Positions 38,083 through 48,937 of a stretch of 64,000 nucleotides of DNA are shown here, one piece after another. Position 1 is the stretch's first letter, and every line of letters begins with the position of its first letter. The stretch comes from Kalmanozyma brasiliensis GHG001. Lineage: Eukaryota; Basidiomycota; Ustilaginomycetes; Ustilaginales. The DNA is taken from positions 62,001-126,000 of the forward strand of contig NW_015961958.1 in the NCBI RefSeq assembly GCF_000497045.1, in the 5' to 3' direction. The position numbers were made by a program, and so were the translations under genes. The notes under the pieces are model-generated. The model saw only the letters and a program-made list of their open reading frames with translations. It was not told the origin of the DNA and made no database searches.

Positions 38083-38931
38083 ATGGTCTCATCACAGGAG
38101 CTCGAGTCGGCCATCCGGTCCAAGGTGCAGAACGTGTCAACTTTGGTAAGTCTCTCCCTCCTCATCCTCTGTTGGTCGTGATTGCGCCGTGCTGACTTCC
38201 TTCTCTTGCTGTGGCACTTTCAGGTGGTGTCGGATGTATCAGGCGGATGTGGGCAAGCGTACGACGTAGTCATCGTCTCGGACGCCTTTGACGGCCTAAA
38301 CACGCTCAAGCGGCACCGTATGGTCAACGAGCTGCTCAAAGACGAGATTGCCCAACTTCACGCTTTTAGCCAAAAGACCTACACAGTTGCACAGTACGAA
38401 TCGATGTCGTCGACGTCGGATGCGCCGGCGCCGTCGTCGACCAAGCCGAGTGCAAGCGATCTCCAGGCGCCAGCACCGATCTCTACTCGACCGTCGCACA
38501 ATCGCACCGCCTCCGGCGTGTCGATCCCGGAACTGACACTCACCACCGACGACGAGACGCTTTCGGGGCTCTCTGCGCGCAATGCCGCCCGCCCCCTCGG
38601 CCCACTCTCCCAACCAGGCGGATCGAGCACCCAATACCCCGGCACAGCAGTCCCCCCACCGCTGAGCCCAAGCATCTCAAGATTGCACGAAAACCGCATC
38701 CGCTCCATCGAGTTCTGGACCGGTCTCAGAGGCTTTATCGAACTCCAATTCTCCGGTCATCAACCCGACGGTGGCAACGCTAGCCCAGGAGTCGCAGGAA
38801 GGAGCCCAGGTGACGCAGAGATCGAGAGGATCTTCGAAGACTTCTTCCTCAGCCAGAAACATCATCTCACCGCAAGCGACGTTGCCAAGATCCGCGACGC
38901 TACGGGCATGTTTGGTATGGCCGGCGTGTAA
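38083..38931 (+). CDS. BolA-like Fe-S regulator (Bol2/Fra2 type) with a long C-terminal extension, one intron
   Basis: Exons 38083-38145 and 38224-38931 flank a 78-nt intron (GTAAGT donor, GCTGAC branch site, CAG acceptor) in phase 0. The product has 256 residues. Residues 5-80 are a BolA domain: VSDVSGGCGQAYDVVIVSD, LKRHRMVNELLKDEIAQLHAFSQKTY. The putative cluster ligands are C30 in GGCGQ and H67 in LHAF. BolA2/Fra2 proteins pair with monothiol glutaredoxins in iron sensing and cytosolic Fe-S handling. Such proteins normally end near residue 90. Here a Ser/Pro linker leads to a second folded-looking module (about 170-256: RIRSIEFWTGLRGFIELQF, IERIFEDFFLSQKHHL, VAKIRDATGMFGMAG) that I do not recognise. 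The stop codon lies inside a GTAAGT sequence. Confidence 0.82.
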
Positions 38932-39100
38932 GTGCGCGCGACAGACCGGATGTCGTGTAGCAATGGAGCGATTTCATGGATTCGGTTTGATGTGCGTGGG
39001 AGATGTGTCCCTTTGAACGGCGCATAACGTCGTGCCACTGCGAGTTGTGAAGCTGTGAGCCAGGATTGTGCAGCTCTCCATCTCGACTGATATCTCCCCC

Positions 39101-42100
39101 TCACTCATCGTTGAACCAGCTATTGACCGCCCGCTTGTACTCGTGATGCATGATGGCCCACTTCATCGACCGATGGTCAGCTTTGAGGAATGCATGCTTC
39201 GCAACGTCCATCTTGAACGCTGCTGGTGGCGCCATGGCTGTCGGCTTCGACTTCTCACTTGTCGTGGTGTCGCCGTCCGGCTGCTTGGGACCGTGTGGCC
39301 GCTGACGCGTGATCTTGGGAGCCGTGGCGACGAAGAGTGCCAGATCGGGATCGACGAGCGAGTCCATGTGGACGGCCGAGGTGGGGTCCGAGAGGCAGCC
39401 GGTGCAGCCGATGACTTGTGTGAGCGGTGGAGCGTCCTTCGATGTGGCAGACGAAGTTGCTTTGGTCGCAGATGCGCTGGCGGCGGCGTTCTCGGTGTGG
39501 GGCTGCCCGTTCTGTGATAAATTGGCGCGCTCGTTGCATCGTGGGTTCAAAAAGTCGAAGCATGCCAGCCGATACTCCTTGACCACGAGAGGGTGTTTGG
39601 ACGCTTTGCAATGAGGACACAGCCCTGTCTTGCCCAGGCTGGTGTTGCTGTTGCTCGTCAGCAGTCTGTACCGGTACAGCCCGCGCATCGCAGCGATCCA
39701 CTGGAGCACCACCTTGGACACCACCAGCTGGCGCTTGGCTCGCGTCAATGCTACGTAGAGATGGTTGAGCTCGTCCTGATGCCAGTAACTCGACACTTCG
39801 ACCCTTTGCGTCCTATCGCTGCCAAAGACCGGTCGAAAGTCGTCTTCTACATAGACGCAGTCCCACTCCAGACCTTTGGCTTGATGGACCGTGGTCAAAA
39901 TCACGGTCGCTTCTTCCTCTGTGTCGGCGAAGCGCGTCTCCAGCGTGGAAACCTGGTCGAGAAAGTCAGAACTTGCCAGGAGGCCGCCTAGGGCTACAGC
40001 CAGACTCAGCTTGCTCTCACCTCCCCCCTCTGCCTCCACACGTTGCACGAGATCTTTCCAGCTGGCAAAGTCTCGCAGCAGCGAGTTGCGCGACATGGAC
40101 CTCGAGTCGTTATGGTAGAGGATGTGCGCATCGCGGAGCAACGTCACGACCGCGTCGGGCTGCAACGACTGACTCGTCTTGAGGAAGATCTTGTGTGGTT
40201 GCGGAAGCGAAGCAGACAAGGCGAGGGCGGTCAGACAGAGCTTTCGATTGGTGCGAAAGATGCGCGTGTGGCGAATGATCTCGTCGCTGCGACCAATGCG
40301 ACCGACAGAGCCGACTTGCTGAGCCACCGCTTGTCGCCCCTCTCCCATCTGGTCCTGAAGCTCGCCAGCCAGTGTTGCTGCACCGTTCGTTGAATTTGCA
40401 CCCTGTGAAGCCTCCGCGTCTGTCGATATTCCGTTAGGACGCCCTTCCTGTTGCTGTGTAGGTGGAGTCGGCTCCATCGATGGTGGCGGCTCGAGCTGGT
40501 AGCGGAACACATTGGCCTCGGCATAGACGCGATCCGCCATGCCGAGCGCGCCAGTGAGGACAGGCTTGGCGGCTGCGCGCTCCCAAGGCGCAGGCTTGCG
40601 AAGACCGAGCATCTCTGTAGCGATCTTGGCAACGGCGTCTCCGAAGCGAAAACTCTTGGTGAGCTGGAAATGAGCCGAAGACGGATAGAGACGCTCGTTG
40701 AATGCCTTGGCGGTGCCGCCGCGAAAGCCGTAAATCTTCTGAAAGACGTCACCGACGATGAGAATGCCGCAGTGCTTCTTGGCCCGCAGCAGGATCGACA
40801 CCTGTGCTGCTGACAAGTCCTGCGCTTCGTCGAGCAAAAGAACGTCGAAAGCCCTGAAGAAATTCTCCGAGTGATGGGGTGCTTGCAGCTGCAGCAGCTT
40901 GACGTAGGCATCGTGCGGACATTTGACCGACTTGCCGTTGCGATCTGGGGAGCCTTCTCGAATGAAGTCCCACAGCTCCTGCGCGCATCTTGCCACGGCT
41001 CGAATCTTGAGGTCGGTGTCGGTAGCTACTTTGCTCGGCACGTGGCGGTCGGGAATGATGGTAGCGTCGTCCGAGTAGAAAAAGCGTTGAAGGGTGGCAA
41101 GCACATAGGTGGCGACGGCAGTAGGAGTGAGGCGATGGTCGCGACCAGTCTGCGTCGCCATGGCTTGGGCACGGATCAGCTGTCCTTCGGGGAGGCTCTC
41201 GCCTAGCAGCTGTACCACGTCTCGTGCTCGGAGATCACCAATCTCTTGGCCAGCGGTACGCACGACCTGGCAGAGAGCCACCGAATGCATCGTGCGGCAC
41301 TGAACATGGTCAGGGAAGCGACGCCGCGCTTCTTCGGCTGCCGCCTTATTGAAGGCGATGTAGAGAAAGCGCTTGTTGGGGCGGCGTTCAGCATATGCGA
41401 GGAGCGATCTTGTCTTGCCTGTGCCTGCGAATGCCTGAACTTTCACAAGCTCTCCCGGACGCACGTCTCGGCGCACGAATCTATCTTGCTCATGTGTGAG
41501 TTGAAAGGTGAGGGTTGAGCCGGGTGCTGGCAGTATGCGGTCCGGTTGGAAGAAGGTGTTGATGGCGGTGCGGCAATCGTAGTCGAGGACGCGGACGGAC
41601 TGAATGGGGGGCGTGTTCTGCGAGAAGGCACGCGATATGCGCACGACGGCCAGATAAAGACGGACACTGCAGAGCACCTCGACAGCGATGACGTGGTCGA
41701 CATCGGCGAAGAGGTGGTCTGCGGTGACACGGCCAACGACAAAGTCACGGCACCATTTGCGGATGAGAGGGAACGAGACGTGGTCGTGCCACAACCTTGT
41801 GAGGCACGGTACGAGTTCGAGGAGGTCGATGGGAGCTGCTTTGAGCTGTAAGCAGCCGACGAGATCTTTGTATGCCTGTATGAAGTTTTGCTCGATCTGC
41901 ACCTGGTTTGCATTCGTCGCCTGTGCAGCATTGCCTCCATTTGGTCGAGCGTCGGCCTGTGCAGCATCTCGAGTCGTCTCTGCGTCGTCGTCACCGTGGT
42001 TGCTATCATTATCGTTGCCGTCAAACATGGACTCTTCCTCGAGCGCGATCGTTTCGTCATAGAGCCGCTCGCAGTGCAGAAAGGAGGCGAGGAGCTTCCG

Positions 42101-42616
42101 CCATGGACAAAAGGTTTTTGCATGAATCAGCGGTCGTATCCGCTTGTCGGCGCGGAGCAGGCTTTGTATGTCGCGGAACGAAAGCAGGTGGAGAACCATG
42201 AAAACGACTTCGCGAGGCAGCCATTCGAGCACAGTGCGGCGAGTTGGCCCGCTGAGATCGACGTGCTGATACGATTTGGTCCTGCGCCACGAGGACTGCG
42301 AGAGCTTTGGCTGCAGACGTGCGGCGACGCTATCGTCGTTGGACGAGGCAACCTTCTTCTTGAGCGGTCTATTTGAGGCGGTCGCTACCGAGGTCGATGC
42401 GGATGCGGATCTGGAAGATGATGGTCCTGCGGCTGTGCTGGTGGATGCTTGTGGCTGTGCGAAGGTTGAGGAGGAGGGTGGTGTGCGTCGCTTGCTTGGA
42501 ACGCTGGGTGATGGCATGTTGGCGCTGACACATTTGTCGATGCCTGGTCGCTTGAAGGGAAGGATGTTGAGCGACTTGGCATCGAGGAGCGGGTTGAGAT
42601 GGGAGAGTGGTTGCAT
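39101..42616 (-). CDS. FBH1: F-box DNA helicase Fbh1 (UvrD/Rep superfamily 1)
   Basis: Fbh1 is a 3'-5' helicase and SCF ubiquitin-ligase subunit that limits Rad51 filaments during recombination. The first ATG at 42616 gives 1,171 residues; the longer frame starts at a GTG. An F-box is visible at about 128-165 (LEWLPREVVFMVLHLLSFRDI). The helicase core follows, with Walker A QAFAGTGKT near 398-405, FNKAAAEEARRRFP, LLLDEAQDLSAAQ near 597-609, DVFQKIYGFRGG, TTVHQAKGLEWD, and YVALTRAKRQL near 960. The combination of an N-terminal F-box and a UvrD-type helicase is diagnostic. A Cys pair (CPHCKA) and low-complexity tail follow. It is convergent with the BolA gene (169 bases) and divergent from the cyclin gene across about 4 kb. 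Confidence 0.88.
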   Translation of the reverse strand: MQPLSHLNPLLDAKSLNILPFKRPGIDKCVSANMPSPSVPSKRRTPPSSSTFAQPQASTSTAAGPSSSRSASASTSVATASNRPLKKKVASSNDDSVAARLQPKLSQSSWRRTKSYQHVDLSGPTRRTVLEWLPREVVFMVLHLLSFRDIQSLLRADKRIRPLIHAKTFCPWRKLLASFLHCERLYDETIALEEESMFDGNDNDSNHGDDDAETTRDAAQADARPNGGNAAQATNANQVQIEQNFIQAYKDLVGCLQLKAAPIDLLELVPCLTRLWHDHVSFPLIRKWCRDFVVGRVTADHLFADVDHVIAVEVLCSVRLYLAVVRISRAFSQNTPPIQSVRVLDYDCRTAINTFFQPDRILPAPGSTLTFQLTHEQDRFVRRDVRPGELVKVQAFAGTGKTRSLLAYAERRPNKRFLYIAFNKAAAEEARRRFPDHVQCRTMHSVALCQVVRTAGQEIGDLRARDVVQLLGESLPEGQLIRAQAMATQTGRDHRLTPTAVATYVLATLQRFFYSDDATIIPDRHVPSKVATDTDLKIRAVARCAQELWDFIREGSPDRNGKSVKCPHDAYVKLLQLQAPHHSENFFRAFDVLLLDEAQDLSAAQVSILLRAKKHCGILIVGDVFQKIYGFRGGTAKAFNERLYPSSAHFQLTKSFRFGDAVAKIATEMLGLRKPAPWERAAAKPVLTGALGMADRVYAEANVFRYQLEPPPSMEPTPPTQQQEGRPNGISTDAEASQGANSTNGAATLAGELQDQMGEGRQAVAQQVGSVGRIGRSDEIIRHTRIFRTNRKLCLTALALSASLPQPHKIFLKTSQSLQPDAVVTLLRDAHILYHNDSRSMSRNSLLRDFASWKDLVQRVEAEGGGESKLSLAVALGGLLASSDFLDQVSTLETRFADTEEEATVILTTVHQAKGLEWDCVYVEDDFRPVFGSDRTQRVEVSSYWHQDELNHLYVALTRAKRQLVVSKVVLQWIAAMRGLYRYRLLTSNSNTSLGKTGLCPHCKASKHPLVVKEYRLACFDFLNPRCNERANLSQNGQPHTENAAASASATKATSSATSKDAPPLTQVIGCTGCLSDPTSAVHMDSLVDPDLALFVATAPKITRQRPHGPKQPDGDTTTSEKSKPTAMAPPAAFKMDVAKHAFLKADHRSMKWAIMHHEYKRAVNSWFNDE

Positions 42617-44887
42617 GATGGCGAAGGAATCGGCTATCCGCGTGAGGGGATCCACTTCCTGAGTCGGAGCGCTCGGACCTCGTCAGGCGCGCGGGCGTAC
42701 AAGGGTCGTTCCTTCGAGCATGTGATTGTTGCAGCAAGATCTTGGCGCAGTCACAGTGCGGAGGTCATACAGCCCTACGCGAGCCGCACTAGGTCCCGGT
42801 CGCGGGCTCTTCACAAGGTGCGGAAAGTCATTAGAGGTGAAGGGTGGTGGTGATGATAGCCGCTCGGTCCAAGCAATCCTGCGGGTGTGTTGAGGTCCGG
42901 TGAGGAGATCCTGCGCTGTGTTGACACCTCTCGCGATGGTGTCACGAACGTCCGATGGTGGCGTTGATGATTGGGACGAGAGGAAAGAGTGGAGCGAAGG
43001 TGAGAGTGTTGGCTGAGTTGGAGGAGGGATTTTCAGGGTGTGGAGTCCGAAATAAGCGCGGTCGAACAGCTGAGTTGATTTTTGGTGGGTATGCGGAGCG
43101 GGACGTCTTGAGGTGTGCAATACGCCACTCTCGCTCGAAGTCGTTTTGAATGATTGAGGCTTTCTGCTCGTCCGGAGCGTAGTGTGCTGAGGGCCAGGTG
43201 AGCAGCGAATGACCCTCCAGCATGATTGCCGCACATCGAAGGACCTGCAGATGAAGAGGGCATAAAAGTGTTGGTTGGTCGGCGCGAGAATATTTTCGCG
43301 AGTGCACTCAACGCGAGACCCGCGGGTCACGCGAGCTTCTCTGACGGGTAAGAAGGGTCTTCTTAGGCTACGGCGAGCGTTGGCTTGCATGTCCAGACAG
43401 GGCGCTTCTTGTATCCGCCCGAGAGCTAAGCAGCGATCCAAGCTGACAAACTCGGCGATTGGAGGCTGCTTTCTCATCCTCGATGCAAGCGAGACTGCTC
43501 CGCGCCTTTGGCATTTTCAGTGCTCCAGCGGGGCATACCTGGAAGCGTACGCTTTGCCTGTCGCATGCCGCGTCTGTGCGTGTTGTTCCGCTGTCTGCTG
43601 CCCTTCCAGGTCTATTGATCGAATGAGACTTCCCCCGTCTGTTCAATGTGCTGAGCAGAGTCTTTGATGCTTCGGTGCAGGCATTTCGCTGCGGGAGCGC
43701 TGTCCTCGAGAAAAGCATGCCGACGGCACGTGATGTCCACCCCGCGTCGCGTGTGGGTTGGATGTGGAGTTATTTTTTCGGTGTCGACTTTCTTCTTGAT
43801 TTCTCGACCCAAATTCCCGAGGTCGAGCGGTGAGTTTGCATTTTCGGTGCATGTTTTTTGGATGCGAGTTGCAACGCTTCTTTTTTCATTTCATGCTTTC
43901 CAAGTTTCGAGGTCCAACACAGGAGGGTGATGTTGCGCAGCCAGAGCCACGAATGGTCCAGCAGGACAGCATTTCGACGAACGTGCGGATAGGAGTGGTG
44001 AGCACGAGCCTCAGAGCGCTTGCACTCTCAGCATGGGCCTGCGAATGGTAGTAGAAAAGCGCTAGCGAGAGACAGCGGCACCCTGGTGGCTGGACCATAC
44101 ACGGCGAGCGGCCAAATGGACTTCGAACGGTATGGTCAGACCGTGCATACACATGGCGAGCTATCCTCCGCACCTGAGCTGACCGTGCAAGCAACAACAA
44201 TCGTCAATCGAGATGCCCGATATCGCGACACGACGGCCTGGAAATCAAAGCGTGCTGCGGTTCGAGCATGACCGGACGTGACAAGAATAAGCGTCAGATC
44301 AGACTCTCGCTTGCCATCTCTACGAAAGCAATGCTGTCTTTATATTCACTCCAAGCAAGACTGACGACAAGAGGCTTCAAGTCGGAGCGGGCCATGTAAT
44401 TCGGCTGTGGGTCGGCAATCGCTCCTTTACAAAATCATATGCACGCCTAGGCAAAGTCATGAATACGACACGAGCTACAATATCAACCCCGGCACGCTTC
44501 ACGTCGGGCTAGAAGCGCCTTCGCGATCCTTGGGACACCCTGGACACATAGGCAAGGCGACGTGATCCTTGTCGCCCTCCGTGTTACAAGACAGTAGAAG
44601 AGGACCAACGAGCCTATCTGAGCAGGCCACCGACCTACAATTCAGACTGCAGTCCGACTTTGAATGACGTTCGTGACCGAGGATGCCTGTTCAAAGCCAA
44701 AATGAGTAGAATCGACCAACAAAGCATATGCAGTCCACGCCTCTGCGCACACCAACGCCAAATCGCAATTTCCACTGGTTGGTGGACCCACAACAGCTGG
44801 GCTAGCGAGCGTGTCTCAGATGACTTTGCGACAAGACTCCGCTCTGCGCTCTCTCTTTTGCTTTTCACCATCCTCACCCTTCACCTT
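42617..44887. other. Gene-poor region between FBH1 and the cyclin B leader
   Basis: About 2.3 kb with only short or domain-less frames, including a 264-codon minus-strand frame at 42683-43477 that has no recognisable features. The first few hundred bases should hold the FBH1 promoter. No tRNA, transposon or repeat was recognised. Confidence 0.45.
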
Positions 44888-44907
44888 CCTCACCTCACCT
44901 CACCTCA
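44888..44907. repeat. (CCTCA)4 pentanucleotide repeat
   Basis: Four perfect CCTCA units lie at the start of a long C/A/T-rich, nearly G-free leader-like stretch ahead of the cyclin gene. Confidence 0.75.
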
Positions 44908-45292
44908 TCCATTCCACTCATCATCAACCTCGCCTTCCCTACACTAACTCACACCTCTAGACACGTTGCACCTGACACGCTGATCCTCGATCCATCGTCG
45001 TTGCGTGTTCAACCGTCTTGAAGCACACAAGCAACCAGCCAACGATACCAAGCTATCACTCGCTGCAACTTTCAAGACATCTTACCAGCCATTACAGTTG
45101 TATACAGCCTCTTACTCAAGCCAGCCCACGCTAGCACATCACCACGTTGCTAACCCTATCCAGCAAACCGACCAGCACTAGCCTATCCGACATCTACACC
45201 AGGCGCCAATCAAGCAACGCACATCAGCGCCTAATACCTCGTCAAGGAACAGCTTCAAATCTAGCACCCATCCCTTCACGGCCCTCACACAG

Positions 45293-46197
45293 GTAAGTCA
45301 TTTTGCAGGGCTTTGATCCTCTCCTTCCCTTGCTCGGCTCGGATCAGATGGCTTGGTTCCGCGATCTCCTTTCCTTCTCGAATCCGCCCCGTTCATGTTC
45401 CGTCGCGGCTCCAAAGGTGCATCTTGAATGGGCTCTTCTGGTAATCCAGCGAGTACTCACCAAGGCTTGCAGCCTTCCGAGCTGGCTTCTAGTGATTCTG
45501 CCCAAGGGTATTGCTGGGAGCTCCTCATCACCGGGGCTGGATTCAACAGTGCTTTCTCGTGGTCATTCGCGCTAGAGCCGATATCGGACGCGCCTACTAT
45601 CCCACTCAACGGACCACAGACGAGTTCTGAGTCTTTCAGCTGGCGTCCGGATGTCGCGCCTCTTCGAGCATGGGTCCTTCGGTCATCATCAGCATGATCA
45701 AGGCCGTGGTGTTGCTTCTGGCAAGGCGAGCCTCGATCTAAAGTCTAACAGACTCGGGAAAGAAGACGCCAGCGCCAGGCAGGCTCGGTGGAAGTTGAAT
45801 CTTAGTCTCTCGCGCTGGGCAGGCACTCTCTGGAGAAAAATGACTTGGAAATTCAAGCGATTTTACGCTGGAATTTCGATGGAATTTAATTCAGCGGTTG
45901 CAGCTCGCGATAGACAGACAGGCGAGGCGAGGCGTTCATTCGATGCTCGCGGCTTTGCGACACGCAGCGCGTTGACCAAAAATCGCAACTGCAGCCTTAG
46001 TCATTCTCCAGCTTTTCCATAATTATGGAATTTCTAGGATGAATTCAGCACGAACGCCAGTCGCCAGTCACGATGGCTCCTTTTGAATTGCTTGACCCGT
46101 CGTGGCTTGGTAGTCGCAGTCTGCCGTGTTGAATTCAGTTCGCGCTTTCTGCCTCTCTGCTGCCTCGTTTTTTACCCCTTCCTCCTCTCTCGGGCAG
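45293..46197 (+). other. Probable 5'-leader intron of the cyclin B gene
   Basis: A GTAAGT donor at 45293 follows a roughly 400-base C/T/A-rich leader-like tract. A pyrimidine-rich acceptor (TACCCCTTCCTCCTCTCTCG then GGCAG) ends at 46197 and is followed by another pyrimidine-rich leader running to the cyclin ATG. The implied 905-nt intron is long for this genome. Both sites match consensus, but no transcript evidence is available. Confidence 0.4.
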
Positions 46198-46520
46198 CGC
46201 TCAGACGAGCCCAGCTAGCGAGCAAGCAAGCTTCCCTTTCTCTCTCTCGTCCTCGTCTCCACTCTTCCTTCCTCCCTCACCCCATCCCATCTGCTCTTGC
46301 ATTCCTCCATTCTCTCCACTCTTCGCGCTCGTCTACATCGCATCTCTGGCTCCTCTCTCCAGCATCGTCATCACCATCTGTTCCCTCTTCGTCGCCGTGC
46401 ATTCAACCCAGCTCGTCTCAATCGAGTCGCGTCTCTCCCAGCTCGTCCATCCAAGCATCGCCTTCAGCTCCGTCCAGCATCACGTCGCGTTGATCTCGAG
46501 TTCTCTACATCCGCATCTCC

Positions 46521-46535
46521 ATGTTCGCAAGCTAA
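46521..46535 (+). promoter_or_regulatory. Four-codon upstream ORF in the cyclin B leader
   Basis: ATG TTC GCA AGC TAA is the only ATG between the putative leader-intron acceptor (46197) and the cyclin start (46666). Its stop lies 130 bases before the main ATG, allowing reinitiation. A role in translational control is inference. Confidence 0.5.
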
Positions 46536-46665
46536 CCCGAACCGCTCCCTCTACGCCATCCACCTCGTCGCCATCGTCGCGACGCCCGGTGCTTTTCTCG
46601 TTCGTGTCTCACGCGATCACCAGCCCGACCACCCTTCTTGATCCTTCACATCCATCATAGCCGCC

Positions 46666-48732
46666 ATGTCGCAGAACCTCGTAAGTTCTTCCTACTCCCG
46701 ATCCCAAAGCTCCTGCAGTTCGAGCGTTTCTGACCGTCGCCGTCACGCTTGCTGCTCTCATCCATAGGCATCCCGTCGCATCCCATTGCGGACACGCAGC
46801 ACCGCCTCGGTCAATGGTACTCAAGCCAAGGAGAACGCTGGCGTCTCTGGCGTCTCCTCCAGAACCGCTCGCTATGGTCTCGAAGGGGGTGCTGCCGATG
46901 CTGGTCCATCCAAGCCTGCCTCCACCGTGTCTGCGGCCACCAAGGTCGCTTCTGCCGCTTCTGGAGTTCTCGGAACTCGGAAGAGGGCCGCGCTCGGTGA
47001 CCTCACTAACGCCAACCGCGCTCGCACCACCATGACCGGCGCCGACGACAAGGGCAAAGCTGCGCTCAAGGATGCTATCAAGCCTCGCGCCACCACCTCC
47101 GCTACCTCTGCTTCGTCGCGATCCGTCGTCGGCACTTCGGCCTCCACCGCCGCCGCCACCAACGGCGCTGCTCGTCGCGTCGTCCGTACCCGACCCACCA
47201 CCGCTTCCACTACCACCACCGCTGCTGCTGCGGATGCCGACCGCCCCTTCCGTGCCTCTCGACGCGTCGTCGGTACCACCACTTCCGCATCATCCGCTAT
47301 CCCCTCGGCAACGTCCAGATCGACCTCCACCACCTCTGCCGTCCCCGCCACTTCTGCTGTCGCTGCGGCCCGCAAGGGCTCCATGGTCCGCACCACCTCG
47401 GCCAGCTCGCAGACCGGTCTTCGTCGTGATGCCGCCGTCGCCACCACCACTGCGCCCGCCGCCGTTGTCGCGTCGCGATCCTCCAAGAGCCAGCTCAACG
47501 AGGTGCAGGACACCGACGACAAGATGGAAGCTCCTCAGGCCAAGCGTCTCAAGACCGAGCAGGCTCACAAGCCTGCCAAGGACGAAGGCTGGGAGGACCT
47601 CGACGCCGAAGACGCCGAAGACCCGCTCATGGTCGCAGAGTACGTCAACGACATCTTTGAGTACATGAAGGAGCTCGAGATCATCAACATGCCCACGGGC
47701 GACTACATGTCGCAGCAGAACGAGATCAACTGGGACGTGCGCGCCATCCTCGTCGACTGGCTCGTCGACATCCACGCCAAGTTCCGTCTGCTGCCCGAGA
47801 CGCTCTACCTCGCGGTCAACATCATCGACCGTTTCCTCTCGCGCCGCACCATCTCGCTCTCCAAGCTCCAGCTCGTCGGTGTCACGGCCATGTTCATCGC
47901 GTCTAAGTACGAGGAGGTGATGTGCCCTTCCATCCAGAACTTCTACTACCTGGCCGATGGCGGGTACACGGACGTGGAGATCTTGCGGGCGGAGCGGTAC
48001 GTGCTCAAGGTGCTCGATTTCAGCATGTCGTATGCCAACCCGATGAACTTCCTGCGTCGCATCAGCAAGGCGGACAACTACGACATCCAGACGCGCACCG
48101 TGGCCAAGTACTTTATGGAGATTTCGCTGCTCGACTATCGATTGATGGAGCACCCTCCTTCGCTTGTTGCTGCGGCCTCGGTCTGGCTCGCTCGCGAGGT
48201 GCTCGAGCGCGGCGAATGGACGCCTACGCTGGTGCACTACTCGACCTACTCGGAACAGGAACTGCTCGGTACGGCCGAGATCATGCTCGACTACTGCCTG
48301 CGTCCCATCACGCATCAGTTCTTCCACAAAAAGTATGCGCACAAGAAGTTCATGCGCGCCAGCACGTATGTGATCGACTGGGCGCACAAGACGTTCCCCG
48401 AGGGCGTGGTGGGCGTGGACGAAGCGCAAGATCTCAATGTGCTTCGCATCGATCTGTACGAGCGCAAGGAGATTGAGCGACCCGAGCAATCGCCTGTTTC
48501 GTCGTCGAGGGCCAACACGCCGGCGACGAGCAACCACGCTCAGGCGCACTTTGACGCCGAACCCAGCCCCAACGTCGATGCCGACGAGACGTATGATTAT
48601 CCCGAAGAGGAGGATGATCTTGACGAAGAGGAGGGGTTGGAGGAGGAGCTGGTGGATGGAAAGGCTGGAGGACGTCAAGATACCCGTCCGGTGCTCAGGG
48701 AAGTTACCAATGCGTACGAGGAGACGTTCTGA
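46666..48732 (+). CDS. clb1: B-type mitotic cyclin, one coding intron
   Basis: A 659-residue cyclin that would activate the mitotic Cdk1 kinase. Exon 1 is only 15 bases (46666-46680, MSQNL). The 87-nt intron (GTAAGT donor, CTGAC branch site, TAG acceptor) ends at 46767, and exon 2 runs 46768-48732 in phase 0. A destruction box, RAALGDLTN, lies at 78-86. A Ser/Thr/Ala-rich stretch to about 285 precedes the cyclin fold: NEINWDVRAILVDWLVDIHA, LPETLYLAVNIIDRFL, KLQLVGVTAMFIASKYEE and the C-terminal cyclin domain (ISLLDYRLMEHPPSLVAAA). The acidic tail (about 600-640) is unusual. The symbol follows the Ustilago B-cyclin with this layout; clb2 is less likely but not excluded. Confidence 0.88.
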
Positions 48733-48937
48733 TTGTCGTACATATTCTTGGATACCTACATGTCATTCCCCCCTCCATCGCTTCCACCCTATTCGCTCAT
48801 TATCGCACCGCAGACACTCACCACCTCAACCCCATGCGTCCTGTCTTCACATAAAATTTCAGTAACAAGTAGCTTTTGTACCCTCTTCATCCCGCGTGTG
48901 ATGCATCCCGGGTGTGTGGTATTGCATGTGATGAAGA

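Noticed and set aside
42683..43477. A 264-codon minus-strand frame upstream of FBH1
   Set aside because: No domain, signal peptide or conserved-looking block; composition fits promoter or leader DNA.
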